A stretch of DNA of 64,000 nucleotides from Trachelipus rathkii (GCA_015478945.1 JABUQX010086917.1:1-64000), one strand, 5' to 3'; shown: positions 1-14,293, numbered from the stretch's first letter. A program made the numbers and translations. Notes: generated by a model from the sequence alone, not told the origin.

Positions 1-403
1 ATTTAAAAACCTATTTTTTTTTTTCTATTTGTTTTTTTACCTTTAAATCCATTTGTGTTATCCATATTTTAATTATATTACGATATTATATTCATCCTTT
101 TATAAACCTCAAGTATTACTTTAAAATAACTTTTTTACCCAAAACAAATAATAATAAAAAAAATAATATAGATCAAGTTAAAAAACAATTTAATTAAAAA
201 AAAAAAAGACCCTTAATGACCATTCTTTAAGAAACTATTATTTGGAGTTTATTCTACATTATATATATATTAAATAGTATACCTATATATATATACTTAC
301 TATATATAGTGATATTTATTAATATATTAATAATATATATATCATAAATAATAATTATATATATATATAGCTACGGTATATATATATAGTAATACTTATA
401 TAT
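1..403. other. AT-rich leader without a gene
   Basis: A/T homopolymers and short AT microsatellite pieces (about 240-400). No coding signal is visible. The AT tract directly abuts the outer end of the long inverted duplication, and a comparable AT tract lies outside the other end at 19320-19580. Confidence 0.6.
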
Positions 404-3400
404 ATGGGTGGCATACCACATATTCTACTATGGGCATACTTTTATACGCGCTTTAAACTCATACAGACTGATAAATCTTCGTTTATCAGAAATTATTTGC
501 TTGTTTACAATGCAGAACAGTGCTTGCTATTTTACCAAATTTCATTCCGAATAGCACTAGAATTGAGGTTCCTCTTTATCATGAACCTCGATAAGACAAT
601 AAGATTCTCTATCCGATAAATTATTCCTTGCACAACTTCAGTCCTTCTACATTGAACACGCTCTTTTTACTTCTTAATTCTGAACATTCCTCAGCCTTTT
701 AAAATCTTCCTGACTCAAGCTTTAATATAATTGTCCTCCTTTACTTCCTCCCTTATGTCGGGATTACGGTCTCTACTCGAATCAAGTTGTCCTGCTACAG
801 TATGCTATTAATAACTCGCCTATGTATATTATATTATTATATATCTGCTAACTGTTTGATTCTCTAAAATTTTCCATCTTATTCCTACTCTCTCTCGCGA
901 TTGTCCTATTCCTCCTCTTTATTCATCCATTTCATTGTCTTATAATTGATATTATCATATTTTGCAATCTCTTGATAAGCTTAAATCTTATAAAAGGTCA
1001 TTATTTAGAAATTTGGTCTCCTCAAAAATCTTGTAGCTTTCAGGATGCAGGTACCCTGGCCTGGTATAACGCCCTCCGCCCGATCAACTATATATTATAT
1101 ACTATAAATATATAATTATATACTATACTATATATATATAATCTTATTTATATATATATATAACCTATACAATATCATAATGACGAAACATTTCTGTTTA
1201 TTTTACCAGAGACTATTCTCCTTATTTGAAATGGTCATTTACTACTATATATATTTTGAATATAATGACATTCTCTCATAATAATGTTTTCCTTATACCT
1301 TATGTTATTTTATTATCTATTATTCCAATAAATTTCCCAATTAGATTGCTATATAAATTTTGTCTAAAGTAAAGACCTTTTGGTCCATATCTTTTGTCTT
1401 AGGAAGAAGATATGCATTGATTCTACATCATGTTGCTGAATAATAGGATATCAGTCGCACGGGACTCCAAGGTGATTCTCATTAATAAAGTTCCAACTAC
1501 AACTTCCTACGATTTAACTGTTATTGTTCATATTCCTAATTACGTGAGTACTCTCAGAAAGGTTCTTATTACTTTAATACAAGATATATATACTTCTCTA
1601 TTAAATTATATATGTCGTAAACAGGGTATTATCACATATAATTTGGGTGAGTGGTGTAAAAGGTCTACTAGTGAAATAGTGTGCAGGCGCGCACCAACTC
1701 TCTTAGATTCTCCTGCTGATTATATGATACAGCCCCCCCGGGAAATATACCAAATCTAGTCTTGCAGAGAAGAAACAACTGGACCTAATCACATTCCAAT
1801 AATCTTACAAAGGGATGAACATATATGAAAGTAGGTATGATCCTGGAACAGAAACTCTGGCATATTTTGGATAATATATTTTTTCTTGACTATTATCATT
1901 GCTTAACATGTTCATAAGGGTAAAAGTAGTTTCAAATCCGGAAGGGAGCGCTTGGGAGCGTATTTATTTGAGCACATTTTCCAAAAAATACTGATACACA
2001 GTATCATCAGTTTCTCTATTATCACTCGATAAGCAGTACCTTTAACTATTCTTCCGAATATTCTGTTCTAGAGGTTGGTTTCCTCAAATTATCCTTTCGA
2101 TTGAAGGGATTTGGTTCAGTCTGACTATACAATCTATGATGTGATTTTTGACTGCTTCTATTGGTCTTATGAACCCTCTTACTTTGTTGTATATACTTTG
2201 TTCTTTTTTACAGAATGTCACCAGTTTCAAAGAATATTTGCTTTTTTGAGTTTGACGAGATTCTGAATATATGTTTGTAAGTTGTTTCCAAGGTTATTAT
2301 TATTTATTATGACTCAAACCAAAAAAACTAACTGTTAACGACCAATGTCTATTGCGCGTTCAACCACAGAACCACAGTTCATACCCGCCCCTTGCTACTG
2401 CGAACAGACTGACTAGCTTCCCAAGCATCCACTGTTAACGTACTCGCTAAAACGCGGTTTCTATCTTATACTGGTCGACCGCCAAAGCCGATTTTCACAT
2501 TCAAGAGGCGGAACCTTCATCGTTGAATTTAATCAAAAACTCAGCAGGACCCAACCATCATTGAAAGACATCATCTCGCATCTCTACGCCTGTTGTTAAT
2601 CATTACAAAAAATATTAGGGAAAGTGTGTGCACTGAAAATACCTGAAATCTCCCATCAACTCTCCATTGAGGATAAACTTCAACCGATTGTAAATGACCC
2701 TGAAGTATTCTCATCTGAATAACAACCACAACAACCCAGTTTAATTCAATGCCGTTCATCTTTGTATTAAAGATGGAATGTTACAAGATCTTGGAAACTT
2801 TTTACTATGGGCATTTAATAGTGTGGCATGATAAAATGTCTTTCTAAACACATCGTGCTCGCATTGATATAGGGAACATTTATCATTACTTAAATGCTTT
2901 CCAGATATTAGTGCGGTTAGCTTCCAAATTATTTAACATAGGGGCCGATGATACATCATAGTAAATATGTGAAATTAACCAGGTGAACCTTTCAGTCCCT
3001 ATTCTTCTAGAGAAAGCCACAATAGAACACAATACGCACTCTACCTTAGTCCAGTGTGAGCCTCTTCCTACCCCTCTGACCATTTAACAATTCAAATATT
3101 GTTGCGCATCGGGACTTCTGCTTTCTAAGAGCACTTGACTTAGTTTTTTTTCCTGTCTACTAGTACCCTGGGAATAACTCTGTAATGTGGGTAATTGTTG
3201 GCTACCATATATTAAAATTATGAATCTTAATATTCTCGCATGAATGCCGACAGTGGAAGAGGTTTCTATATTTATAGCAAATTACTATTAGTGGAAGTAT
3301 ATGGGGTGAAAAAGAAACAATAAGTACTGATTTCTCAATAGCAGTACTCAGTGCATCAATATACAATAGACAATAATAGATCTCATGGAAAGTGTTCATA

Positions 3401-3539
3401 AAAAGCGCATATTACACTTCCAAAAATGGACAAAAGGTAAGATCGTGGCACCCATAGAGCATTTGAAGAATAATCACAGAGGAGGTCCCAAAACAAGGTA
3501 GACCCCGACGTTCCTCCTCTCTTCAATTATTTGTTGAAA

Positions 3540-3692
3540 TTCAGTGATTAAAAACTTCCTGACTTTTTTGGGACTATTCCTTGACTTCTCACGCATAATC
3601 TTTAAAACGTTTCTCACTGACTATTCTCTGAGCAATTTTTTCTCCCTGACTATTCCACCTGGACTAGTTCAGGAAAGGGTGAACCCTGTACA
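3540..3692 (-). repeat. Dispersed repeat ending CAGGGTTCAC
   Basis: A C/T-rich run with repeated 'CCTGACT' words leads to GTGAACCCTG at about 3679. The same words lead to GTGAACCCTG near 18505. Read on the minus strand both start CAGGGTTCAC followed by a purine-rich stretch, as in ends of some hAT-type DNA elements. The opposite end was not found, so the class is a guess. Confidence 0.4.
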
Positions 3693-6365
3693 CACACCCC
3701 GCCACACACAAATTAGCCAGAACACTCAAAAAATAACGGCGCAAAACGCTGGGGGCCCTGCAAGCGGCCGCGAGGGGGGGTGGGGGCGGACGATATATAG
3801 GTATAATAGATCATCGATAGGTAGTATAGTAGTAGCTATAGGTAATATAGTGTTATATAATAGTATATAGTATATATATGTTTAATATAGTATAATATAT
3901 AGTATAATATTAGTTAGTATAGATATATATATAAATGAAATAACGAAATAAAATAGGTTTTGAAAAATAGTAAATAAATATATTACATACAGTTAAGCAG
4001 ATGCAATAAACTTGAAGGAGCAAGAGAGACAAGATGTTTTAAGAACTGGAAGCTTTGACAGAAGAAGACAAATATGGACCAAATCACAGCAACCTACTTA
4101 TTCTATAGTGCATCGCCGCATTTGAGACCTACATTGCAGGTTTACATATTAGCGTGGGAAGATATTAAAGACAAATTCCCAAGTATATTACTTCAAAAAT
4201 CGCAACTTCTCCTTTCTGTGGTTCGTCAGCACAACGTGGTGACTCTCCCACGCCGCTGTATCGACTGTTAATATTCGCAGCCTACCTAAGTTCCTACTAA
4301 ATAAATTACATGCAAGCTTTTAACATATTTTTGTATCAAATTTAAACTTTACTTTGGGAAAAAATAAAAAAGGAGTTGGTTGGACAGCTATGGGAGGTTT
4401 ATAGGCTGATTTACTTTTAAACAAAAAAAAAAAAAATCATTCCATATTATGAACAGGTTTCTAAAGTAAATTTCAATATTTGTTTGGAACCTCCTAATTC
4501 AAAAAATTTTTTTTTCACACTTTGTTGCAACAGTCCGCTAACCGTTTATTGGTAGTTAAAAACATAATTTCCAATAAAAATTACTTACAATTTTATAAGT
4601 AGTAGTAGCATAAGAGCGTAATCTCGGAAGATGGGTCTCGAAGGTGAGGTGAACAGGAGTGTCTACAGCAGTAATCTGACTGGAGTTCAAATTTTGGAAT
4701 AACGTGACGTGTGATATGCTACATCGAAAGAAGTCTTTTATTCTTTTTATACCTGTTGTCGTTAACACGCTTGTCGCCTGCAACTTAATGAGTACATAGA
4801 TATTTTATACGGCACAAAAACTAAACATCGATGTCACGTCAGCTGTGTTTTCAGGCGAAAATTTGTATACTCTCGCATTACTTGTGTTCTTTGTGTGGAA
4901 TACATGATAACTAGTTAGAAACATTATGCATATTATTTTTCAAAATTTCAGTGAAATACATTCAATGATGTTAATCTCTAATCTTATCTCTTCTGATTTG
5001 CCACATCTGGCTTCTTTCATTGAGGGCTGACTCAGAGCTGGTGATTTCTCATGCGCTTTCCTCTCTAGGGCTAGCTATTAGGTGCCTACATGCTCATATC
5101 CCGCGTATTTCGGTGAATATACCTCGTTTCATTACGTCGCGCGTCAGACTATTATCAAGCCTTTCGAATAAAACCTTCAAGCGCAAAAGTCTCTCTATTG
5201 GCTTCATAACTAGAAATCTCTGGTTTTTTCCCAATATTATCCATATTGTGGTTAATTTATAAACATTCGTGAAAAATCTGAACACCTATTTTATTACTAT
5301 TAACATATATTAGCAAACTAAAATACTTCGCACTTAAATTTATATTATCCTAATTTACTCACAACAGAACTACTCGTTTTAATTTATTTTCTCTCATATT
5401 GGAACGTGTATTTTGTTAACTGTGTACTCCTATCCACACTTAGCCTCGGTAGTATCTCACCATGAAGTGATAATGTGCGTAAGGTACTAGATGGACTCCA
5501 GCACAAACTCTATGCAAATTAAATAATAACTCGGTTCCATTACTCTGTGAAAAGATCAACGGACTCTCGTTTTCCAAACAGAAAGATGACGAAAGTCCAT
5601 GAAATGGCACTAGACGGGTAGCCCTTGATGCACAGACCGCACTGCATCTTTCGTCTTGTATATGATTGTGTTAAAGAAAAACATGTCGGTTTCATACTTT
5701 AATAAACCGTCAGCTTCCAGCTAGTCCAATCTTGCCTCGACGTATATTAGTATCATAAGAAAGAGTAAAATTTCTTCGACTTAGAGCAATCCTATATATA
5801 GCAGTCCAGCTTGTTGTCTCAAAAGCCTTAGAAAAAAACCGTAAAACGCTCTCGGTGAATTGAATGGTAATCACACGAAAATAGACATGGCACACGGATG
5901 TAGTGTCATTATAAACGTATTTGAGATCTATTTTTCTGGCTTAAGAAATCTTTCCTATAAGTACCTACATTCATTATGGTCCAGCCTTCTATCACACGCA
6001 GCGTTTGCTAGAATTTTTTATGGTTCCGAGGTCTTCCTTCGGATCAATCTTCTCCGAGAATGTCCACGTTCAGGTGTGACAATCATAGCGTACTTTCATG
6101 TTATATGTGTTCGGATCAAACTCACATAGGATAAGTGAGAAATCGCCCCTTTAGGTCGTAGAAGAGGTTGTAATAAATCACTGTATCATTGGTGGTGCCA
6201 ACACATTATTGCTCTCCCTTGATTAAGATGAATTCTAGGGCTTGTTCACTTACCTTAGACTCTCTTACTTCTAACGTAACTTCTCAAATCTTTCTATCTT
6301 CAAACACTGTTGCCACGACGTCTCTTATTCTCTATCATGTATTACAATTATCGACTTATACATGC

Positions 6366-6600
6366 TTACTTTTTCAGAATTTTCGAGTCACTGTGGACCC
6401 AGCCTGTCTTTGAGGAGCAGTTCCTGCGTGACTCCATAATCTCAGCGAAAGCCACATCCTTCTTTGCCTCAAACTCTCGTTGACCAGACTTATGCTGTAG
6501 TACAATCTATCATAAGTAGTACTTCCATCTGCCATAAAGTTCTGCCGATCAACCATACCCATTACATCTATTTTCCACACTACTTTGATTGCTACAATTT
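6366..6600 (-). pseudogene. Unidentified possible coding segment in the left arm
   Basis: On the minus strand two frames give plausible peptide text. One frame holds an open segment starting MWKIDVMGMVD; a second holds a lysine/arginine-rich segment with AFAEIMESRR. The matching part of the right arm (14720-14945) has a similar segment with SEFMSRR. I do not recognise a family. Agreement between the arms suggests either a real ancient coding region or a shared chance frame. No start codon context or splice signals can be defended. Confidence 0.25.
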
Positions 6601-7151
6601 CAGCTCATCCTTAGCCTAGCGCGGCATGTGTCGAGGCTTACCTCTCCGCTCCAGCGTAATTCGCAAATTTTTTTCAAAAATATCTGAATAGCAATTGACT
6701 AAGCTAACAAATGGATATTCCCTATATTACAGATGTATATATATTGGCATAACTGAAACGACAAATTAATGTCTCAAGCGAAATCATTACTACATCGATA
6801 TGAATGACAGTAAAGCCTATATATACTTAATATATATTATATATATATATATATTAATATATTATCATATAGCACTAGATGCGATCTATAATCCTGCATC
6901 AATTGAAATGTTTATCCAGGGTGGCAAGGGGGCCTATAGTATATATTATATATATATGGGGACTATTTTAATCAACGTCGGGTTCGACTTCAGCGAGCGA
7001 AACATCAATAATAATGTACTCGTTATTTTAGAACGAGCCTCAGTAATTATCACGACAAGAGAACTATGATCTAAAGAAACATAGTGAGCCAACTGAGGAA
7101 CGAGAGACACAACTCTTTATTCTTCTGGTAACACCTAACACCTTAACAATC

Positions 7152-7205
7152 TTAACCTACCCTCAACTTAACCTAACCTAACTAAACCTAACATAAACGT
7201 AACCT
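7152..7205 (+). repeat. Telomere-type AACCT tract
   Basis: Several degenerate AACCT/CCTAA units, the complement of the arthropod telomere repeat TTAGG. It is interstitial and short. The corresponding right-arm position (14294-14330) shows TTAGG on the plus strand, consistent with the inverted duplication. Confidence 0.55.
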
Positions 7206-7255
7206 TTAAAATAAACTCTGACCTAGATGACCTAATAATCACAGTCGAAAAGTCC

Positions 7256-7720
7256 ATTTATAAATATATTAATATCTCATATATATTAATTATCATTTCA
7301 TTTTATATGTTAATGATAATCACTATATATAATATTGAAATTTTAATAATATAATTAAGTATATATACTATAATATATATATATATTATATAAATGATTA
7401 GTATCGTATATTAGGTATACATAGATTCGCGTGATATATATGATAGTAATATGCCGTCCTTAAGATACCGAGGCATTACTACGTGATAGATACTATATTC
7501 AACTTTCTCTATCTAATATCGATAGATTAGATAAAAATAGTTGTATATAATTATATAGAAGAGTAATGCAGCTTTGTTAATAATATTTAAATAATGAAGT
7601 ATATAATATAATATCTACCTATGATTACTATATTACTAATATATATTATATATTATACTTACGCCTATCATAATATATATATCGTATATATATATCTATA
7701 TGTATAACTATTATGCTGAA
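7256..7720. repeat. Degenerate AT microsatellite
   Basis: Long run of interrupted TA repeats, with a short non-AT island near 7440-7470. Its counterpart in the other arm is 13832-14180. Confidence 0.7.
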
Positions 7721-7790
7721 ATTAATAATCCCGGGTCATCTTTGATATCTGGCGAACTATGATTTAATCTTTGGTCACATAATGTCTAAT

Positions 7791-8980
7791 CTATGTGTAT
7801 TATTATTCATTTTTGATGGTAATTAATTATTTTTATATTATTATTATATTATTTTTATTATTCATTATTTTAGTTGATTAGTTCCACAATATAATAAAAC
7901 GCTGTAATAGCCAGTAATACCACCAAAACAACTTTAACTATATAAAGTAACCTCACAACAACTCTGGTGTTCCAAACACAGTTTCTAAAAAAAAAAAGAC
8001 CACAAGAAATACTTAAACATCTTAACTTTCTTCCGAAGAAAACCACATTTCAGAATACTCCACTTCTCAGACAGGGCTGCCTCATACGTCCGAAAAACTC
8101 TAAAGGTAGGGGACGTTCACCTCTTCCTTACACCAATCTGGCAGGGTTCAAAGGTAAGAGCCGTCGGCAGACACTTTCCCTCTCGAGTCGCTTCGTTACG
8201 GAATTCATTTTCCTTTGAAAGTTCTAGAACTAACACTTATCTCCTGCTGGAGCATCAGTCTCTTATACAGGACTCTTAAGAAGCTTTGTCTGAGACTTGT
8301 CTATCTGGTTTGCCAATACTCTTCGCCTCCAGAACTTCGACGGCCCGATCCTTCAGGCAGAAATTGAAATTATAGATTTGTGGGAACGGCTTATGCATGA
8401 ATGATTTTGTTGAATAACTTCCACAATTATAATCGTAAATACAATGTATTAAAGCCAAAAAAGAAATTAACAACCTCTAGATATAACAGTTAACTTCACA
8501 CAATGTGTCAAACAACACGTCTCAAAAAAGAACACAACAGAACAATCTCACTTCATCTTAAAGTACTTTTCTTTTTTTAGAACTTTTTTGACACATTTGT
8601 GAGAGATACCATGAAGCAAACTCTATCCGGTGCTTGGTGCGGGCCGGTGCGGTGTGGTGAGGAGAGTGACCACTGCGGGTCGGTGACAACGCTTTGAACA
8701 ACAATTATACATACATAATTAACAATAGAAAAAAAATTAGGCAATGATACCTAAAATATTTCGATCCACCCTTATTTATGCAGCTCGACGCAATGCTAAT
8801 AATAATAATAATTCAATGAATTAAAAATAATACTATAATAATCCAATAATAATACATAAATAATAATAATAATAATAATAATAATAATTACAACGCATTA
8901 GACGAATCACGGCTCAGGCGAACTTCACTGTGAAAGTATCTCACGGCTCGGTTTCAGGGACGGCTACCTCCGAATCTGTA
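7791..8980. other. Loop region, no gene recognised
   Basis: Contains ATT/AAT-rich patches (7800-7910 and 8800-8890, the latter a short AAT microsatellite) and a GC-richer patch at 8620-8700. No coding family is recognised. It lies just upstream of the gypsy integrase fragment, so it may hold unrecognisable parts of the same element. Confidence 0.4.
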
Positions 8981-8984
8981 CTCA

Positions 8985-9460
8985 TACTACTGAGGAACTC
9001 ATCAAACTTCAAGAAGACGAAAGCTAAACAGATGTCGTTCCCTTAGCCTTCTTGAGAAAAGAAAGAGAATCGTTCTTTACGATCAAGAGAAGAATTCTCT
9101 ATAGAATTACTTCTAAAGGTGATGGCATGAAAGAGTAAGTTGTGGTGCCGAAAACATTAAGAAAACACCTTATGTCTATGGCCCATGACAATTTTATGGG
9201 AGGACACTTAGGGATAAGAAAGTTCACGGGTAAGATACTTTCAGGGTTTTATTGGCCAGGCATAAATGAGTATCCAGGTTTTGTCACTCGTGCGATATAT
9301 GTCAAAAAACTATATCGAAGGGAAGAACAAAGAAACAAGAACCCCGAATGGCTATAACAAATTTTAACCACCTCATACGACGATTCATCTTCTAAAAGGA
9401 TAGGCACGGTAAATCTTAATCGGATACCAATCGTAAACTTCACAAGAAGACAAGAGAAAG
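8985..9460 (+). pseudogene. Ty3/gypsy-type integrase fragment (H2C2 zinc-binding domain)
   Basis: Open segment from 9142 reads VPKTLRKHLMSMAHDNFMGG, followed by HLGIRK and FYWPGI, the hallmark of the zinc-binding domain of Ty3/gypsy integrases that precedes the DDE core. The two histidines are about nine residues apart. The cysteine half, CHSCDICQK, is intact but in another frame beginning near 9283, so a small indel separates the halves. Upstream (about 8995-9130) the words EELIKLQED and RITSKGD fit the linker after RNase H. Downstream, near 9390-9435, weak words like those at the start of the DDE core are again frame-broken. LTRs, protease and reverse transcriptase are not recognised. Motif integrity with shifted frames points to indel errors or recent decay. 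Confidence 0.8.
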
Positions 9461-12400
9461 GACCCTAATACATATATAGAACAACCCTAGAGTAGAATTA
9501 TGCGACCCGAGAGATATAGACAAGACCACGCACATTTAAAAAAATAACAAAAATCACGCACGGACAAAACAAGCAGTTGTTACAAAGCTTCTCCTCTCAT
9601 CATAAATCTCTACTCATATATACCCTACTCCTAATACCTTTACCTACTTACTACTGCAACCTACTTCCTCACTACTTACTATATATAACTATACTTATAC
9701 GTACTACTACACTATATCTACCTACTCACTTACCTAGTTCGCCTAGTGGCGGTCCGCTGGTCATTTCTGTGAGCCGGCAAATTACCCAATATAGATATGA
9801 ATATCACAATTCCCAGAATTCCTATTCTGTTAATAACTTCACTTATGCTTAAGTAGCTACTAAGTATACATAATATCTATTGCAAACCATATAACTATAA
9901 TATAACTAAAATTAGTTTTCTTATGGATACACTTCCCACGAAATGATTATCTACTCGTTAGATAAGGTCCTACAGTAATACTACCACTATACAAATATAC
10001 TCTTCCTCTTCCTTTATGTGCTTATACTAGTACTTACTTTATATTCTATCTAGCGACCTCGGTTTAATTCGAAGAGATCACATCTGGAAATTTAGTTTTC
10101 TACTATCATGTATTAGAAATATTCTCATACTCGACCCGCGATACTACTCGCACATCTATGTATCTTAAAAGTTTTTGTGTTCGAGAATTTCTAATATTAT
10201 CAGCCGTAGCAAGCATCTCTTCGATTGAAAGCTCAACTTTCATTCCTCAAAATTATCTACATCTGACGTTCGTTTTAATGAATCACAGTGCATATGCCCA
10301 TAATGATCCCGTTTTTCTGTTCTAATGTCTTTAATAGACTGTACAACAGTCGTTCATAAGGTGTTACATTTAAAGCCATACACACACTCGCACAGTACTC
10401 CTCAGTAAAATTAAATCTATCTTGAAATGTACTCAGATATAATATATATTAAAACCGTCGATTCTTATTTTCATACTAATCTTCCGGATAGATCTAATAT
10501 TCTTGTGCTTAGAGTGACATTCTCATTCTTACTTTATGGCGTTCTACTTGGCTATCATGGCCAGATTTGTCGATGGAGTTTAGTTTGAAAAATATTAGTG
10601 AATTGCATTCCGCTTACTCTATGGGAGTCGTTCAGTACATCAGCTATCCTCTTCCGCCTCCCGCCTTTGATGGCGTTAATTGACGTAAACGGTATTCTCT
10701 TTTTTGGATTTTCTACTACAGATCCTCAAATTGGCAGCATTGCTTTTTCCGCCGCTTCGATCTCGTGCTACTCTCATAAATCTACAGGAAAGCATCGATT
10801 TAGACTATGAATGATGTTTTTGGTCCGTGATCTTAAAGCTAGGCTTCGTACTTACTCGTACATTTGGCGAGTCTCTCTTCTGCTATCTCTACTCCTAAGT
10901 ACTTCTTTACTACATATGAGAGGTTTTACTTCTCGGTGTGAAGAGTTGTACGCATAATACTAATTATAGCTATTATCTCTTTCTAATATATAGGTAGTAG
11001 TTTCTAGTGCTAGCTTACCTTATTTCAAGCAAATAAATTATTAATTAACATAATTCATTTGCAAATATATATATATTATAATGTTGATAAAATAAGCTTT
11101 ATAAGTCTATTGAGTTTATATCGATAACTATCATAACATCAATTAAAATGGTCACTCTCAATATGTAGAAAGCATATGATAGTTTATTGTATATTTTTTA
11201 TTTAACTGAGAAATTAATTTTGTTGATTTGAAGAGCCATCGGCTTGAATATTTTCTTCCGTGTTCGAAAATATCTTTTTTGGTGTCCTTCTCCCTATTAG
11301 GCTTATATATCGGCATAAATGCTTATTGCGCCGTTTGAAATCCCGGGACATAATTCCTTCTTGGTGCCTTAACACCCCCATAGTGACGGTCACGCATTTT
11401 TGGCGTCTATTGTGCGATTTGATAGACTAAAGTCTTGTACGTAATTAGTGCTCCTACACTCGCCTCTAAGGCACTCAAAAGTTTGTCTCCGTTCGAGGGC
11501 TGAGAGCCGTTTTTCTCGATGTGTTTGTTTAATATAACCGACCTCACATTCAAAGTTTACAAGGCAAGGTAACAATTCTCACTATGGTGCACAACTCCTC
11601 CGATTTTTGCTGCTTCGGAACTATCTTTCCGGGTACAGGGCCATCTTAGAGTTTCCAGAGTGGGTACATTAGAGAAGATAGATGCAATTCGCTTAACAAG
11701 GGACTTCGTGTCATGAACCTCTCTCAATCCGCTTTTTTGACTGACTGATTTCTTTATTCCTTGGGATTGTACCCAATTTAATCCTTTTTAGATGGATAAG
11801 ACGATACGACGTGACCTCACGCTCATATTTTTCGTACTTACACAGACTACGGGATTATTGGAGCATTTGTTCCAGGTTACGCACGTCGATCGCAAGGTGG
11901 TCTGAATTACGTTCTATGCTGGACGTGTCGAGGTATAAGGAACACGACTTTCTCGTCGCGGCGGACTACGCATGAATTCAACTATTATATATTACGACGC
12001 ATTGTCATTTCTTATCGCTCTCAGAAAAATTCCGTAGATGTGCGTTCGTCCAGATGATATGAACGGAACAATTTAAGATTTATTCGGGATATTAGTACAA
12101 TGCGCAGTTGATTAATATCTTACTGACTCGTGTGGCTTCTTACTCTCATCGCGGTAATATCTTTGCAGAAAATTAATGAGCGCATTTGATCGGACTACTT
12201 GACATAAAAATTACTACCATTCGTGTGGGATCTCGATAATGTGAACCATGGCTATATCAGCTGCCATCTCATTCGGTATAAACACAACTACAAACGGGAT
12301 AGGAATAATCCCAATCTCAGGAAATTCGCTCCGAGGTATTAGGTCACAGACTACTAGTACGTATTTTCAATTAGTTCTCTCTCTACCTTCTAGGGGTCTT

Positions 12401-13749
12401 TCTCGTAACTGGAACACGAGGACCGGCCTACCAGATAGCTTAACCAAATTAGATAATTGTCTGAATCACCAAATGAAAGAAGCGATAAGACCTCCAGGAA
12501 TTTATTCAGGGGGTTACGCATAAATTCGAATAATTATTCATGTACGGCGAAGAGTTCGTACTTAACCAACGGCAACAAAATAGGGACCTCTCGCTACATT
12601 GCACCAACAGTCCCAGTATGTACAGATACCAAAATAATGAGCTAGGTAAGTGCACTTTCCTCAGAAATACAAATACAGGATAGAATCCATAAAAGGGATT
12701 GAGAATACGGAGGCCGATTGTCTAACCCTCATCGGACTCTAGGAGCGATGGCGAGCGGAAGTTCAGAAAAATACCCCCAGATTTCTTCTGAACGTGGGGC
12801 GATGGTGCCTAACCCAAACTACATCTCAACAAAACCTCCTTGTTACTGAAAGCCTAATATCTTTCACGCCTCCAAGCGAAAATATAAGTGTCAAATAATT
12901 ATCTGGATTTTAAGAACAGTAGGAAAAAACACTATATGCATGAGAATAACTTTGCCCGGAACAATACGAATTGTAAAATACTTGCCTCGTTATAACAAAT
13001 ACAAACTCCCAACTTCACAATGGCACCATGAGTAAACATTTAATGTGTTGATACGTAAAAACAACTAAGCGATCAACTTATAAATATGAGATGAATTGTT
13101 AATATAATTTATTTGCGAAGTAAGCAGCCGACCTGAAGAAAGCTATCTATATGCTACAACTACTTATCACCGTAGAAACTCTACTAGAAGAGCTGGCAGG
13201 AGCAGAAGAGACTCCAATCAGAAAGACACCTAAAACCCTCAGAGAGTGAGAAGGAAGGAGCGCAAAAAAACTCATTGAGAAGGGGCTAATACTAAGACTT
13301 ATACAACGTTGGAGGAGCACAGAATGGAGCGCTATGAGAATCTAGTAAGACACGCAATCCAAAACTCCTCAAGAGAAGCTGAGAAGAGAAAGGAGCACAA
13401 GAACTCCATTGAAGAATATTAAGATTCTGCAAAAGACGTTGGAAGGCAGAGGAGCCCTTCAATTACAAGCATAGCTACAAAAACTCCTACCAAAGAGAGT
13501 ATTGAGGTAGCCCAAAGGCAGCTCCAATATAGAATCCCAAGAAACTCTAAAAGAGAGTTGGTTAGAGGACCGCACAGAGAAGAACTTCTATCTCTCAGAA
13601 AATATTTGTGAACTCAACAAGAGAGCTTAAATTGTAAGGAGATCTGCAGGGACTTCACAGGGAATCCATCTTAATCAGTCCAAAGAAATCTATATCAGTC
13701 ATGGAAAAAATTTACTCCTAATTTAATTTAAAATAGAAATATCAAAAGC
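9461..13749. other. Loop interior, no gene recognised
   Basis: About 4.3 kb of mixed-composition sequence. I see C/T-rich low complexity at 9590-9750, a small hairpin near 12757-12789 (arms GTTCAGAA and TTCTGAAC), and a purine-rich stretch at 13150-13640 with recurring GGAG/ACTCC words. Short open frames at 10598-10810 and 12248-12645 resemble nothing I know. I could not align the two halves of the loop to each other. Confidence 0.4.
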
Positions 13750-13831
13750 AATTGTCACATATTTCATTAATGCGAAACCCACGTCTTGTGACAATAAATA
13801 TCCCAGATATCAGGCCCCGGATTTACTTCAC

Positions 13832-14180
13832 TCATATATATATATTTATATATATATATAATAATATATATATATATATATTCTTTGTTATATATTATCT
13901 ATAATATATATATATAATATATAAGCTATATATACTATATTAATACTATATATATTACTTATCATATTAAAATTAATATGCTATTATATTATATGTATAC
14001 TCGCAACTCTCTCATATCATTATATATATACTACATTATATATTATTCTCCTCGTCTTTGTTAAATCACTTATATAATCAGACTCTCAACATCATATATA
14101 TATATTAATAGTATTACGTATATATATATTACTATATATATATCTTTATATATACTAATATATATATATATATTAATATA
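13832..14180. repeat. Degenerate AT microsatellite
   Basis: Interrupted TA repeats at the right-arm position equivalent to 7256-7720. The breaks in the repeat are irregular, unlike the clean runs after 20.8 kb. Confidence 0.7.
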
Positions 14181-14293
14181 TAAGGACCATTTATAATTTG
14201 GGTTCGACTCCGGTTAAAATTTACGGGTTAGTGTTAATTTAGGTTTAAGTTTTGTGGTTTGAATTTTAACTGAGATATGACCGTCCTACTACT

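Larger units (their letters stand above)
404..7790 (+). repeat. Left arm of a long inverted duplication
   Basis: Read forward, this stretch matches the reverse complement of 13750-19325 in collinear order. Pairs I could align by eye are: 404-440 with 19290-19325; 2100-2330 with 17890-18100; 2680-3180 with 17117-17556; 4330-4430 with 16330-16430; 6370-6600 with 14720-14945; 7150-7260 with 14180-14330; 7725-7790 with 13750-13815. Shared blocks run tens of bases and are broken by many one- or two-base indels; I estimate roughly 70-80% identity. Short translations inside it do not resemble a family I know. AT tracts at 240-400, 6815-6955 and 7256-7720 have counterparts near the matching arm positions; those at 1085-1170 and 3790-3960 do not. 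Confidence 0.8.

Noticed and set aside
12680..12860. Words like ENTEADCL that faintly recall the end of an RNase H domain in DIRS or gypsy elements
   Set aside because: Nothing before or after supports the match and the frame stops within a few codons.
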